Shown here: positions 1 through 9,005 of the stretch, piece by piece | How positions within the stretch are numbered: the first letter of the stretch is position 1 | Layout of the letters: the number at the start of each line of letters is the position of its first letter | The notes under the pieces: model-generated | What the model was told of the DNA's origin: nothing | The model's database searches: none | The model's input: the letters and a program-made list of their open reading frames with translations, nothing else | Position numbers and translations under genes: made by a program | NCBI GenBank assembly: GCA_964514105.1 | Contig: CAZEPJ010000015.1 | Coordinates: 1 to 64,000, forward strand | Reading direction: 5' to 3' | DNA: 64,000 nucleotides | From: CAZEPJ01 sp964514105 | Lineage (GTDB): Bacteria; Desulfobacterota; Desulfocorpusculales; Desulfocorpusculum

Positions 1-11
1 GAAAATGGGGC

Positions 12-41
12 ATTATATTGAGAAGCCCTGCAAGCTGTCAA
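12..41 (-). promoter_or_regulatory. Sigma-70 promoter reading out of the window to the left
   Basis: On the minus strand TTGACA (41-36) and TATAAT (17-12) are both perfect consensus hexamers, separated by 18 bases. It lies just after the malonyl-CoA decarboxylase stop and fires away from it, so it should serve a gene beyond the left edge. No terminator for the decarboxylase is evident in the 56 bases before it. Confidence 0.6.
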
Positions 42-97
42 CGGAATTCCCGAAAACGCCTGGTCTGCTCGAGCATGGATGGATGAAGTTTGACCCC

Positions 98-1450
98 CTA
101 GCGCGCCTTCCACGGCAGGAGCGACTGCATGGTGCGGCCGATCTGCTTGAGCCACGTCTGGGAGTACACGTAGTTCACCATCATGCCGCAGGACTCTTCC
201 ATCCCCCGGCGGAAGCGGTTGGCCCCGAAGTTGATGTTGCCCATCCCCACGGTGGCCCCGTTGCCCATATGGAAGTTGGCCACGGGATTGAGGGGCCTGC
301 CCTGGGCGTCCTTCTCCTGGGCGATGTAGAAGAACGTGATCTCGGTCAAGGGCTTCTCCAGGAGCTTTCCGTACACCGGATCCTCGATCCACTGGGGGTC
401 CGAAAGGATCTCCAGGAGGGCCTGAGGGAACGGCTCCTCCTGCTTGCCCGAGAGCTCCCGGCGCCGGGCCAGGATCGCCTGCCGCCCCTTCTTGGAGAAG
501 AACCCTTCCAGCCGCTCCGCCTTCAGGGAATAGGGGCTCTCCCCCCCCTTGAGGATCCGTTTGAGGTAGCGGTCCCAGAAGCCCGGGATGGGACTCAACG
601 TGGAGAAGGTGGTGACCTCCGGGTTGCCCTTCTTGAGGGCGTCCACCACCTGGAAGATGAGGACCTTGCCCAGGCCCAGCCCCGCCAGGCCGTTCTGCGT
701 GTTGTTGATGGAGTAAAAGATGGCCGTGTCCGGAGCCCCCTTCTTCACCGGGGCCGCCTCCATCCCCCCGATGATCTGGTGGATGGAGCGAGCGATGTCC
801 TTGGTCAACGCCACCTCGATGAACACCACCGGCTCCTCGGGCATGGCCCGGTGGTACAGGGCGAAGCAGCGCCGGTCGCGGCCCATGCGGTCGCCCATCT
901 CCTCCAGATTGGTCATGGGATGGACCATGTCGTGGTCCTTGAGAAACCGGATCTGCCGGTACGAGGAGTCCTGGGTGATCTCCTGGAGATACAGGAAGCC
1001 GTGCTGGAACCAGGAGTTGAACAGGTGCGCGATCTCCTCGTCCAGCGGCTCGAGGTTCACCGAGGCCTGGCGCTGGGCCGCGAGCACGTCCGCCCGGAAG
1101 TCCAGGAGGAACTTGAGCCCTCCGGAAAGGTTGATGAAGCGCCGGAAGGCGCGCATGCGGGGCGACTCGATCTTGCGGCGCAGCTCCGTGAGCAGGCGGC
1201 TCCACGCGATGGCGTCTTGATCCGAGGCGGCCGCGAGCCGGCGCATGTCCCCCTCGATGGCCCCCTTCCTGGTCTCCAGGCGGCTCAGCAGGGCCTGGAA
1301 GAACGCCGGGCGCTCCTCCCGGGGCATGGCCCGGTAGACCGCCTCGAATTCCCGGAGCTTATCGGGGGAGGCCTCCTCTCCAGCCTGGATCTGGTCCAAG
1401 CGCCCCAGCAGGTCGCTCATCCTCTTGGCCGACGCCTTGTTCCCGTCCAT
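98..1450 (-). CDS. Malonyl-CoA decarboxylase
   Basis: A 450-residue protein of the malonyl-CoA decarboxylase (MCD) family, which converts malonyl-CoA to acetyl-CoA and CO2. The C-terminal acetyltransferase-like catalytic half is clear: VTTFSTLSPIPGFW in the middle and NPVANFHMGNGA near the end are family hallmarks, and the first half is the helical N-terminal domain. The ATG at 1450 is chosen because GGAGG lies 4 bases upstream and a good promoter ends about 100 bases upstream; longer frames would start before the predicted transcript. In bacteria MCD is used for malonate catabolism or to limit malonyl-CoA. No malonate transporter or malonyl-CoA synthetase is adjacent, so the role here is open. 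Confidence 0.9.
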   Translation of the reverse strand: MDGNKASAKRMSDLLGRLDQIQAGEEASPDKLREFEAVYRAMPREERPAFFQALLSRLETRKGAIEGDMRRLAAASDQDAIAWSRLLTELRRKIESPRMRAFRRFINLSGGLKFLLDFRADVLAAQRQASVNLEPLDEEIAHLFNSWFQHGFLYLQEITQDSSYRQIRFLKDHDMVHPMTNLEEMGDRMGRDRRCFALYHRAMPEEPVVFIEVALTKDIARSIHQIIGGMEAAPVKKGAPDTAIFYSINNTQNGLAGLGLGKVLIFQVVDALKKGNPEVTTFSTLSPIPGFWDRYLKRILKGGESPYSLKAERLEGFFSKKGRQAILARRRELSGKQEEPFPQALLEILSDPQWIEDPVYGKLLEKPLTEITFFYIAQEKDAQGRPLNPVANFHMGNGATVGMGNINFGANRFRRGMEESCGMMVNYVYSQTWLKQIGRTMQSLLPWKAR

Positions 1451-1551
1451 GAAACCTCCTGGCCCCACCGCCCGCATCCTTCTCTCGACTGGCCCCACAG
1501 CCCACCGCCCGGCGTTTCCCGCTCGCCGGGGGTCGGGCCCGCCCCTGGCAG

Positions 1552-1580
1552 GATATAGCAAGGACGGGCTGCGGTGTCAA
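1552..1580 (-). promoter_or_regulatory. Promoter of the malonyl-CoA decarboxylase gene
   Basis: Minus strand TTGACA (1580-1575), 17-base spacer, TATATC (1557-1552). The -35 overlaps the stop of the upstream pseudouridine synthase gene. The predicted start near 1546 gives a leader of about 95 bases and supports the ATG at 1450. Confidence 0.6.
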
Positions 1581-2308
1581 CGGCGGGGCGGCCCTCGCCG
1601 GGAGCGTCGGGCGGCCCCGCCCCCCTGCACGCCGGCGGCTTGCCCCCTCAGGGCCCGCAGGACCCGCACGAAATCCTCGGGGGGATCTGCCCGAAACTCC
1701 ATGTATCGCTCGCTGCCGGGATGGAGGAAGCCCAGCCGGTGGGCATGGAGGGCCTGGTGATCGATGCCCGGGGCGTTCCTCTCCCCCGGCGCATAGTGAC
1801 GGTCCCCCACGACGGGCACGCCCGCAGCGGCGAGCTGGACCCGGATCTGGTTCTTGAGACCCGTCACCAGCTCCACCTCCAGGAGGGAGGCCGCCTCCAG
1901 GGCCTCCGCCACTCGGTAGCGGGTCACGGCGAGGGTCCCCCCCGCGCCCTGCCCGGCCACCACGGCCTGACGAAAGCCGTGCCGCGTCAACTTCAGGTAG
2001 TGGCGCAGCTCTCCCTGGGGCGGCTCGGGCCGGCCCCGCACCAGGGCCAGATAGATGCGGCGCGGCGTGTGGGCCAGGAACTGTCTGACGAGGTGGGCAT
2101 GGGCCCGCTCGTGCTTGGCGAAGACCATGAGGCCCGAGGTGTACCGGTCGATGCGATGGACGATGATCGCCTTGTGCCGCCTTCGGGACAAATGCGCGTT
2201 GAGCAGGTCCCGGAGGTTTTCGACCCGGGCCCCTTTGATGGGGACCGCCAGGAGCCCGGCGGGCTTGTCCACCACCACCAGATCCCGGTCTTCGTGGACG
2301 ATCCTCAT
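1577..2308 (-). CDS. RluA-family RNA pseudouridine synthase
   Basis: A 243-residue pseudouridine synthase of the RluA/RluC/RluD family. The catalytic signature HRIDRYTSGL contains the nucleophilic Asp (about residue 54), and LVTGLKNQIRVQLAAAG matches the conserved C-terminal motif. No S4 domain is present; the protein begins directly with the catalytic fold, as in the short RluA/TruC type. The ATG at 2308 overlaps the stop of the VWA gene (ATGA), so the two are translationally coupled. The C-terminal end is a basic Gly/Arg-rich tail (RRSRRGPPRR). Whether it modifies rRNA or tRNA cannot be told. Confidence 0.88.
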   Translation of the reverse strand: MRIVHEDRDLVVVDKPAGLLAVPIKGARVENLRDLLNAHLSRRRHKAIIVHRIDRYTSGLMVFAKHERAHAHLVRQFLAHTPRRIYLALVRGRPEPPQGELRHYLKLTRHGFRQAVVAGQGAGGTLAVTRYRVAEALEAASLLEVELVTGLKNQIRVQLAAAGVPVVGDRHYAPGERNAPGIDHQALHAHRLGFLHPGSERYMEFRADPPEDFVRVLRALRGQAAGVQGGGAARRSRRGPPRR

Positions 2309-3699
2309 ACCACCAGCTCGTCGATGAAGGCCCCCAGCTGCTTGAGGTTCCGGCATTCGCGCACGTCCGTGCAGTGGGGGGCGTACTCGTGCATGACGCT
2401 GTCGCCCTGGTTCCACATGGTGCGCAGCTCGGGGTTGAGCCAGTAGACCCGCCGGGCCCGCTCCTTGATCTCCTGCAGGGCCCAGGCCCGGGTGGGGAGG
2501 TAGTTGTTCCGTCCGTCCCCGATGATGATCACCACGGTCCTGGTGGTCACATCCCGCAGGTGCTCCCCGTGAAACCGCAGGAGCACGTCCCCGTAATCCG
2601 AGTACGCATGATATCGAATCCCCGCCTCCCGGAGGGCCCGGCGGATGGCCTCGTTGGTCTCCCAACGGTCGAACAGCGCCGTCACCTCGCCCAGGTCGCT
2701 GACGAAGACGAAGCTGCGCACCCGGGCGAACTGATCCTGGATGGCGTACAGCAGGTTCAGCATGAATCGCGAGGCGTTCCAGACCGACGAGGACACGTCG
2801 CACAGGGCCATGACCTGGGTCTTTTTCCGCCTGCGCTCCTTGAAGAGCAGCTCCATGGGGACCCCGCCGTACTGCAGGTTTCGCCGCAGGGTTCGCCTCA
2901 CGTCCAGGCGGCCCCGCCGCCTCCTTCGCTCCAGCAGGGCGATCTTGGTGCGAAGGCGTCGGACCAGGCGTCCCACCAGGTCCCGCATCTCCTCGATCTC
3001 CTGGTCGGTGAGGGAGGAGAAGCTCTTTCCCACCAGGCCGTCCTCCGCCAGGCGTTGCCGGGTGGCCTTGAGCCCCTTGTCCAGCTCGCGCTTCACCAGC
3101 CGTTTGAGCAACCCCTGAAGGGCCTCCCGATTGCGCCGCAGGGCGGCCTCGACGCGCCCCAGCGCCTCCGGCGGAAGCCCCTCCCCCCGGAGCATCTCCA
3201 GGGCCTGGGCCAGCTCCTCCTCCGTCCGGGCCATGCCCATGCGCTCCCCCACCCGCCGGGCAAAGGCGCCCACCTGAAGGGGGTACTGGATCTCGGAGAC
3301 CCCGGCCTCGCCCGCGGCCCCCATGGCCATGTGCTCCAGGGCCACGCCCTCTCCCCCCATGAGGGCCCGGGACAGGGGCGACAGAGACGATCCCATCAGC
3401 GCCCTGACCGCCTCCATCTCCGGCACGGGCACAAACCCGCCCGCCAATCCCGGGTCCGAGCCCCCGGCGCCGGCCCCCCCCTCCTGCAGATGGGAGAAAT
3501 ACAGGTCGAAGAGCCGCTCGAACTCGGGCCGCAGTTCCACCCGCTTCACCAGCGTGGTGCGCAAGGCGTCGCGGAACTGGGATCGGTCGGCCAGGGGAAT
3601 CTCGGTGGCAGCCCGCAGGGCGTCCAGAGTCTCCCCCGTGGTCACGGGGATCTCGGCCCGCCGTAGCCCGTGAATGAAGCTGAGGATCTGGTTTTCCAT
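2305..3699 (-). CDS. CoxE-like VWA-domain protein
   Basis: A 464-residue cytosolic protein of the VWA CoxE-like family. The first 290 residues are helical and charged; the VWA domain starts near 295 with the metal-binding (MIDAS) sequence DVSSS at 301-305. No signal peptide or membrane segment is present. It directly follows a MoxR-family AAA+ ATPase gene. Such MoxR/VWA pairs act together as chaperones that insert a metal or mature an enzyme (for example CoxD/CoxE with CO dehydrogenase). No client enzyme gene is visible next to the pair. Confidence 0.88.
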   Translation of the reverse strand: MENQILSFIHGLRRAEIPVTTGETLDALRAATEIPLADRSQFRDALRTTLVKRVELRPEFERLFDLYFSHLQEGGAGAGGSDPGLAGGFVPVPEMEAVRALMGSSLSPLSRALMGGEGVALEHMAMGAAGEAGVSEIQYPLQVGAFARRVGERMGMARTEEELAQALEMLRGEGLPPEALGRVEAALRRNREALQGLLKRLVKRELDKGLKATRQRLAEDGLVGKSFSSLTDQEIEEMRDLVGRLVRRLRTKIALLERRRRRGRLDVRRTLRRNLQYGGVPMELLFKERRRKKTQVMALCDVSSSVWNASRFMLNLLYAIQDQFARVRSFVFVSDLGEVTALFDRWETNEAIRRALREAGIRYHAYSDYGDVLLRFHGEHLRDVTTRTVVIIIGDGRNNYLPTRAWALQEIKERARRVYWLNPELRTMWNQGDSVMHEYAPHCTDVRECRNLKQLGAFIDELVV

Positions 3700-3732
3700 G
3701 GGGAGGAAACCCCCGGGAGGCGTCCGACGGCC

Positions 3733-4680
3733 TCAGCCGGCCGCGGCCTGGCGCACCAGCCGATGCAGGTCGGGCCGCACCTTCTGCAGGTCCTCCTCAT
3801 GCTTGAGGAGAAAGTTGAGGGTGTCCGCCACCAGGGCCGGATCCAGATCCTGGGCGTTGAGAAGGACGAGGGCCCTGGCCCAGTCCAGGGTCTCTCCGAT
3901 GCTGGGAAGTTTCTTGATCTCCAGCCCTCGCAGGCGCTGAACAAATGCCACCACCTGCCCTGCCAGGCGCTGGGAGATCTCCGGCACCCGCGCGCCCACG
4001 ATCCGCCGCTCCTGGTCGGGGCCGGGGTAATCGATGAACAGGTGCAGGCACCTCCGACGCAGGGTGTCGGTGATCTCCCGGGTGTTGTTGCTGGTGAGGA
4101 TCACCCGGGGGATGTGCCGGGCCCGCAGCGTTCCCAGCTCCGGAACGCTCACCTGAAAATCGCTCAGGACTTCCAGGAGAAACGCCTCGAACTCCGGATC
4201 GGCCTTGTCCACCTCGTCCACCAGCAGGACCGTGGGGGCATCGGAGACGATGGCCTTGAGCAGGGGCCGAGGCAGGAGGAAGGCCTCCGAAAAGAATACA
4301 TCCTCATGGGCCGCGATGCGTGAGACGGCCTCGGGGAGGCTGGCGCAATCGACCAGCAGCTCGCCGATCTTCTCCCGGAGGATCTGGGTGTAGAGGATCT
4401 GTTTGGCGTACTCCCACTCGTACAGGGCCTTGGTCTCATCCAGGCCCTCGTAGCACTGCAGGCGGATAAGCTCTTGGCCCAAGGCCCCGGCCAGGGCCTT
4501 GGCCAACTCGGTCTTCCCCACCCCCGCGGGCCCCTCCACCAGGATGGGCTTTCCCATGCGATGGGCCAGGAACACCGTGGTGGCCACCTCTCTGGGGCAG
4601 ATGTACCGCTCACGCTCCAGCCGAGCTTGCACGTCCTCCACGGACCCAAATCCGGACTCCTGGGACCTCGCCTCGGACAT
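3733..4680 (-). CDS. MoxR-family AAA+ ATPase
   Basis: A 315-residue AAA+ ATPase of the MoxR/CoxD type. Walker A is GPAGVGKT at 50-57, Walker B is VLLVDEVDKAD, and sensor-like ILTSNNTRE follows, then the MoxR lid domain. The ATG at 4680 is preferred (GAGGT 5 bases upstream) over a GTG three bases earlier. It is 33 bases upstream of the VWA gene, and the pair presumably forms one chaperone machine. It lies behind the PTS genes on the same strand with a 64-base gap. Confidence 0.9.
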   Translation of the reverse strand: MSEARSQESGFGSVEDVQARLERERYICPREVATTVFLAHRMGKPILVEGPAGVGKTELAKALAGALGQELIRLQCYEGLDETKALYEWEYAKQILYTQILREKIGELLVDCASLPEAVSRIAAHEDVFFSEAFLLPRPLLKAIVSDAPTVLLVDEVDKADPEFEAFLLEVLSDFQVSVPELGTLRARHIPRVILTSNNTREITDTLRRRCLHLFIDYPGPDQERRIVGARVPEISQRLAGQVVAFVQRLRGLEIKKLPSIGETLDWARALVLLNAQDLDPALVADTLNFLLKHEEDLQKVRPDLHRLVRQAAAG

Positions 4681-4744
4681 CACTCACCTCGAAGGCTGTT
4701 GGGCCCGGCCTCTGCCTCCCGGAGTTCCGCCCCTGCCCTGGGCC

Positions 4745-6529
4745 TCACTGTTCCGGGAACGCCTCGAACTCGCCGGGGAACCACCGGCGCAGGGTCTCCT
4801 GGATGCAGTCGCGGATCTCCTGGGCCGTGCCGAACTCGAAGATCCTTGCGGCCAGGACGCGGCACTCCTCGGCGTTCAGGGAGCGGATGATCTTCTTGGC
4901 CAGCGGGATGGCCAGGGCGTTCATGCTCAGTTCGTCCAGGGACAGCCCCATGAGAATGGGGATGTACAGCGGCTCGCCCGCCATCTCCCCGCACATGGCC
5001 ACGGGGATGCCGGCCCTGTGGCCCGCCTCCACCGTGGCGCGGACCATGCGCAGCACCGCCGGATGCAAAGGCTCGTACAGGTAGACCACGTGCTCGTTCA
5101 CCCGGTCGATGGCCAGGGAATACTGGATGAGGTCGTTGGTGCCGATGCTGAAGAAATCGACCTCCCGGGCCAGGAAATCCGCCACCGAGACGGCCGACGG
5201 GATCTCGATCATGGCCCCGATGGGGACCGCCGGGTTGAAGGGCTCTCCGCGGGCCCGAAGGTCCTCCTTGGCCTCCTCCAGGATGGCCTTTACCTGCCGG
5301 ATCTCGGCCACGCCCGAGATCATGGGAAACATGATGCGCAGCTTGCCGTGGCCGCTGGCCCGCAGGATCCCCCGGAGCTGGGTCTTGAAGACGTCCACCT
5401 CCTTGAGGGAGAGGCGGATGGCTCGAAGGCCCAGGGCCGGGTTGCACTCCTGCATGCCCCCCGGCTGGGTCAGCAGCTTGTCCCCGCCGATGTCCAGGGT
5501 CCGGATGGTGACCGAGCGCGGGGCCATGCGCTCGGCCAGCTCCCGGTACGTCCGGTAGTGGTCCTCCTCTTCGGGGAGCCGGTCACGGTTGAGGTACAAA
5601 AACTCCGTCCGGTACAGGCCGATCCCCTCGCCGCCGTGGCTCAGCACCGAAGGGACCTCCTCGGGCATCTCGATATTGGCCCGGACGATGACCCGGCGAC
5701 CGTCCCGGGTCTCCCCGGCCAGCCGGCCAAAGGCCAGGAGTCCCTCCTCCACCACCCGGTAGTGGGCCCTGCGCTCGAGATAGTCCTCCAGGAGGTCCGG
5801 GGAGGGGTCCACCACCACCAGCCCCCGGAGCCCGTCCACGATGATGGTGTCTCCGGTCCGGACGGTCTCGGTGATGCGCTCCAGGCCGAGCACCGCCGGG
5901 ATCTCCAGGGAGCGGGCGATGATGGCCGTGTGGGACGTACGCCCACCCATGTCCGTGGCAAAGGCCCTGATGACCCCCTTGTCCATCTGGGCCGTGTCGG
6001 CCGGGGAGAGGTCGTGGGCCACCACGATGACCTCTTCCTGGATCTGGGAGATGCTCTCCTGGGTCACCCCGCCCAGGTGGCGAAGCACCCGCTGGGCCAC
6101 GAAGTCCAGATCGGCCACGCGGCTGCGCAAATACTCGTCCTCGGAGGCCATGAGGATGGAGCGGAACTTGTCCAGCGCCTTGGTGACGGCCCACTCCGCG
6201 TTGATTCGCTCCTGCTGGATCGTCCGGAGGGTCTCCTGAACCAGGGTCCTGTCCTGGAGCATGCGGATGTGCGCGTCCAGGATGTGCAGATGCTCGTCCA
6301 GGATGGAGTCCTGCAGCCGGCCGCGGATCTCCCGGAGTTCGTCCTGAGACCGCCGGACCGCGTCCCGAAAGCGCTCCACCTCGCCGGGCACGTGGCGGAT
6401 GTCCACCAGGAAGAAGCGGGGGATCTCCACCCGCTTGCGGTCCACCACATAAGCCTTCCCGATGGCGATCCCGGGCGACGCGGCCACCCCCCGGAGCCGG
6501 AGGTCTGTCCCAGGCCTTTGGACCATCAT
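4745..6529 (-). CDS. ptsI: PTS enzyme I (phosphoenolpyruvate-protein phosphotransferase)
   Basis: A 594-residue enzyme I, which autophosphorylates from PEP and passes phosphate to HPr. The N-terminal half carries the swivelling phospho-His domain (GGRTSHTAI, His at about 200); the C-terminal half is the PEP-binding barrel with LYRTEFLYLNRD, FSIGTNDLIQYSLAIDR and the late VAMCGEMAG motif containing the active Cys. The ATG overlaps the HPr stop by four bases. No sugar permease gene is nearby, so this is more likely a regulatory or nitrogen/carbon signalling PTS than a transport system. Confidence 0.93.
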   Translation of the reverse strand: MMVQRPGTDLRLRGVAASPGIAIGKAYVVDRKRVEIPRFFLVDIRHVPGEVERFRDAVRRSQDELREIRGRLQDSILDEHLHILDAHIRMLQDRTLVQETLRTIQQERINAEWAVTKALDKFRSILMASEDEYLRSRVADLDFVAQRVLRHLGGVTQESISQIQEEVIVVAHDLSPADTAQMDKGVIRAFATDMGGRTSHTAIIARSLEIPAVLGLERITETVRTGDTIIVDGLRGLVVVDPSPDLLEDYLERRAHYRVVEEGLLAFGRLAGETRDGRRVIVRANIEMPEEVPSVLSHGGEGIGLYRTEFLYLNRDRLPEEEDHYRTYRELAERMAPRSVTIRTLDIGGDKLLTQPGGMQECNPALGLRAIRLSLKEVDVFKTQLRGILRASGHGKLRIMFPMISGVAEIRQVKAILEEAKEDLRARGEPFNPAVPIGAMIEIPSAVSVADFLAREVDFFSIGTNDLIQYSLAIDRVNEHVVYLYEPLHPAVLRMVRATVEAGHRAGIPVAMCGEMAGEPLYIPILMGLSLDELSMNALAIPLAKKIIRSLNAEECRVLAARIFEFGTAQEIRDCIQETLRRWFPGEFEAFPEQ

Positions 6530-6798
6530 TCCTCCTCGAACTTGGAGTCGATGAGCGACCCCAGGGCCGCCACGGCCTCCCTGGCGTCGACCCCCTTGGC
6601 GCGGACCGTGACGCGGCTCCCCCGGGCTGCGGCCAGCATGGTGATCCCCATGATGCTCTTGGCGTCCACCTCCAGATCGTCCTTGACCAGCCACACGTCC
6701 GACTCGAACCGGCTGGCCAGCCGGACCACCTTGTTGGCGGCACGGAGGTGCAATCCCAGTTTGTTGCGGATGATGTGCTCGGCTTCCCAGCTCTCCAC
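6526..6798 (-). CDS. ptsH: HPr family phosphocarrier protein
   Basis: A 90-residue HPr. The phospho-accepting histidine is His17 in GLHLRAA, and the regulatory serine is Ser48 in KSIMGI, the site used by HPr kinase. The usual motif is GLHARPA, so both the Ala after His and the Pro are replaced here (Leu and Ala). Start is a GTG with a strong GGGGGGAG site. Stop overlaps the ptsI start. The serine suggests HPr kinase control, but no hprK lies in the window. Confidence 0.9.
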   Translation of the reverse strand: MESWEAEHIIRNKLGLHLRAANKVVRLASRFESDVWLVKDDLEVDAKSIMGITMLAAARGSRVTVRAKGVDAREAVAALGSLIDSKFEEE

Positions 6799-6909
6799 CG
6801 CGTCTCCCCCCGGGCCCGTCCGGGTCCGACTGGAACAACTACCAGAGAAGCGGCCTCCCGGTCAACGTGCCCCGCTGCAGCCCAGCCCAAAGATCGGGGC
6901 TTGTCCGGG

Positions 6910-7836
6910 TCATGGGATCCGGCGCCTTGACCCGCGGGCACCGCACGGCCCGCTTCCGGCGGTCTCCCTCAGGGTCGCGGCCCCCTGGGATCGCGCGCAG
7001 TCGAGGAGGACCCGGTACACCGCCTTGTTGGGCGCGCCCGTCTCCCGGTGGATCACCCGCACCACGTCGCGGTCGGCCAGTCGGCATGCCTCCTTGAGAA
7101 AACGGACCCTCGCTTCCAGGGCCTCTGCCCCCGGATCCCCGCCGGGAGCGCGTCCCGCCACCAGGACAGTGACCTCTCCCTTGACCTCGGCCGCCTGCGC
7201 CCAGGCCCTGAGTTCCCCCAGGGACCCCCTGCGGATCTCCTCGAAGGCCTTGGTCATCTCCCGGGCCGCCACGGCCTGGCGGTGGCCCAACACCGCCTCC
7301 ATGTCGGCCAGGCTCTCCGCCAATCTCCTGGGCGACTCGAAGAAGACCAGGGTGCGGACCTCTTGCCGAAGGCCCTCCAGGGCCCGAACGCGCTCCCCCC
7401 TTTTCCTGGGCAGGAACCCCTCGAACAGGAACCGATGGGTGGGCAATCCGCCCACGCTCAAGGCCGCCAGGAGGACCGAGGGGCCGGGCACCGGCACCGG
7501 GGCGATGCCCTCGGCAAGGCACATCCGGATCAGCTCGAAGCCGGGGTCCGAGATGCCCGGCGTCCCGGCCTCGCTCACCAGGGCCACGTCCCTGCCGGCT
7601 CGCAGCTGGGCGAGGATCCAGCCTCCCGTCCTCCGGGCGCCCTGTTCATGGTAGCTCACCAGAGGCGTCCGCAGGCCGTGGGCGGCGAGGAGCCTTCGGG
7701 TGGTCCGGGTGTCCTCCGCGGCGATCCAGTCCACCTCCCCTAGGACCCGCAGGGCCCGCAGCGTGATGTCCTCCAGGTTCCCGATGGGGGTCGCCACGAC
7801 GTACAGGGTGCCCGGGCCCTGGAGCGGCTTGTCCAT
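6910..7836 (-). CDS. rsmI: 16S rRNA (cytidine(1402)-2'-O)-methyltransferase
   Basis: A 308-residue RsmI, methylating the 2'-OH of C1402 in the ribosomal decoding centre using SAM. It shows the tetrapyrrole-methylase fold with LYVVATPIGNLEDITLRAL at the N-terminus, AEDTRTTRRLL, and the glycine-rich SEAGTPGISDPG loop. The C-terminus has the extra helical domain common in RsmI plus a basic tail. Start is ATG 7836 (MDKPLQGPG). It lies 62 bases after yraN in the translation cluster. Confidence 0.93.
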   Translation of the reverse strand: MDKPLQGPGTLYVVATPIGNLEDITLRALRVLGEVDWIAAEDTRTTRRLLAAHGLRTPLVSYHEQGARRTGGWILAQLRAGRDVALVSEAGTPGISDPGFELIRMCLAEGIAPVPVPGPSVLLAALSVGGLPTHRFLFEGFLPRKRGERVRALEGLRQEVRTLVFFESPRRLAESLADMEAVLGHRQAVAAREMTKAFEEIRRGSLGELRAWAQAAEVKGEVTVLVAGRAPGGDPGAEALEARVRFLKEACRLADRDVVRVIHRETGAPNKAVYRVLLDCARSQGAATLRETAGSGPCGARGSRRRIP

Positions 7837-7898
7837 GGACGGCGCTTTCCGGCGGAGCCGGGGGGGGATCTTTCCGAGAGCCGCTCCCCGGATCCCGG

Positions 7899-8270
7899 TC
7901 ATTCCTGGAGCTCGAAGGCGTTGGGGATGATCTCCACCAGGGGAGGAAGGCCCGTCTGAAATCGCACCTGCACCACGTCGAAGCGGGCGCTCACCCCGAC
8001 CAGGCGCTTTTCCTTGAGAAAGAACTGGGCCATCTGCTCCAGCTTCCTGCGCTTGCGGCGATCCACCCGATCCTTGGCCTGCACCCGACTGCGGGGGGAC
8101 TCGCTCTTCACCTCCACGAACACCAGAGCCTTGCCGTGCCGGGCCACCAGGTCCAGTTCCCCCAGGGGACACCGGTAGTTCTGCTCGATGATGCGATAGC
8201 CGGCCCGCCGCAGCGCCTCCCGGGCGATCTCCTCCCCCTGCCTGCCCAGGGGCTTTCCCTCCCCGTCCAT
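7899..8270 (-). CDS. YraN family (UPF0102) endonuclease-like protein
   Basis: A 123-residue UPF0102/YraN protein with the restriction-endonuclease-like fold: GRQGEEIAREALRRAG at the N-terminus, then GELDLVARHGKALVFVEVKS, which holds the Asp and the E-x-K catalytic residues. The cellular role is not established; members are often beside rnhB and ribosomal genes, as here (3 bases after rnhB). Confidence 0.9.
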   Translation of the reverse strand: MDGEGKPLGRQGEEIAREALRRAGYRIIEQNYRCPLGELDLVARHGKALVFVEVKSESPRSRVQAKDRVDRRKRRKLEQMAQFFLKEKRLVGVSARFDVVQVRFQTGLPPLVEIIPNAFELQE

Positions 8271-8273
8271 GAC

Positions 8274-8987
8274 TCACGGAGGGGATGGGCGCCGCCCGCG
8301 CCCCTCGTCCGTCCCGGGTCCGGGGCCCTCCAGGACGCCTCGAAAACTCCTTCGATGCAAGGGGCAGCAGCCGTGACGCCGCAGCGCCTCCAGGTGCTCC
8401 GGCGTGCCGTATCCCTTGTGACGGGCAAAGCCGTACTGGGGAAATCGCTCATGAACGTGGGCCATGATCCGGTCCCGGGTCACTTTGGCCACCACCGAGG
8501 CCGCCGCGATGGATTGGCTCCGGGCGTCACCCTTGACGATGGGAAACTGGGGCAGGTGGCTGACGATTCCCACCTTGCCGTCGATGAGAAGGGCGTGCGG
8601 CCGGGGATCCAGGGCCTCCACGGCCCGCTCCATGGCCCGGCGAGTGGCCTGGAGGATATTGATCCGATCGATCTCCTCGGGCTCGGCTGTGCCCACGCCC
8701 AGGGTCAGGGCCACCGCCCGGATGATCTCAAAGAGCCCTTCCCGCTCCCGGGGGGACAGGACCTTGGAGTCGGTGAGCCCCCGGATCTCCGCCTGGGGAG
8801 ACAGGACCACCGCGGCCGCCACCACAGGGCCAGCCAGAGGCCCTCGGCCCGCCTCATCCAGGCCGGCCAGGAGCCCGTACCCCCGCTGTCGAAACGCCCG
8901 GTCGAGGCAGATCGGGTCCGGGCGCAGCGCCGGGTCGGGGAAGAGGCCCATCTGGTGGACCGCTCCGCGTGACGAGGTCTCCCGCAT
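8274..8987 (-). CDS. rnhB: Ribonuclease HII
   Basis: A 237-residue RNase HII that cuts RNA in RNA/DNA hybrids and at single ribonucleotides. The catalytic Asp-Glu pair is in GLDEAGRGPLAGPVVAAAVV; further active-site residues lie in LIDGKVG (Asp) and in the IAAASVVAKVTRD region. The start could be ATG 8987 or the Met 12 codons later (MGLFPDP). The basic/proline tail is longer than usual. Confidence 0.94.
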   Translation of the reverse strand: MRETSSRGAVHQMGLFPDPALRPDPICLDRAFRQRGYGLLAGLDEAGRGPLAGPVVAAAVVLSPQAEIRGLTDSKVLSPREREGLFEIIRAVALTLGVGTAEPEEIDRINILQATRRAMERAVEALDPRPHALLIDGKVGIVSHLPQFPIVKGDARSQSIAAASVVAKVTRDRIMAHVHERFPQYGFARHKGYGTPEHLEALRRHGCCPLHRRSFRGVLEGPGPGTDEGRGRRPSPP

Positions 8988-9005
8988 GGCCCTCTCGCCG
9001 GGGGA

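Noticed and set aside
4499..7654. Very long open frame on the plus strand opposite ptsI, ptsH and rsmI
   Set aside because: It is antisense to clearly conserved genes, has no family resemblance and is rich in His/Arg/Gly/Pro/Leu, as expected for a GC-rich shadow frame.
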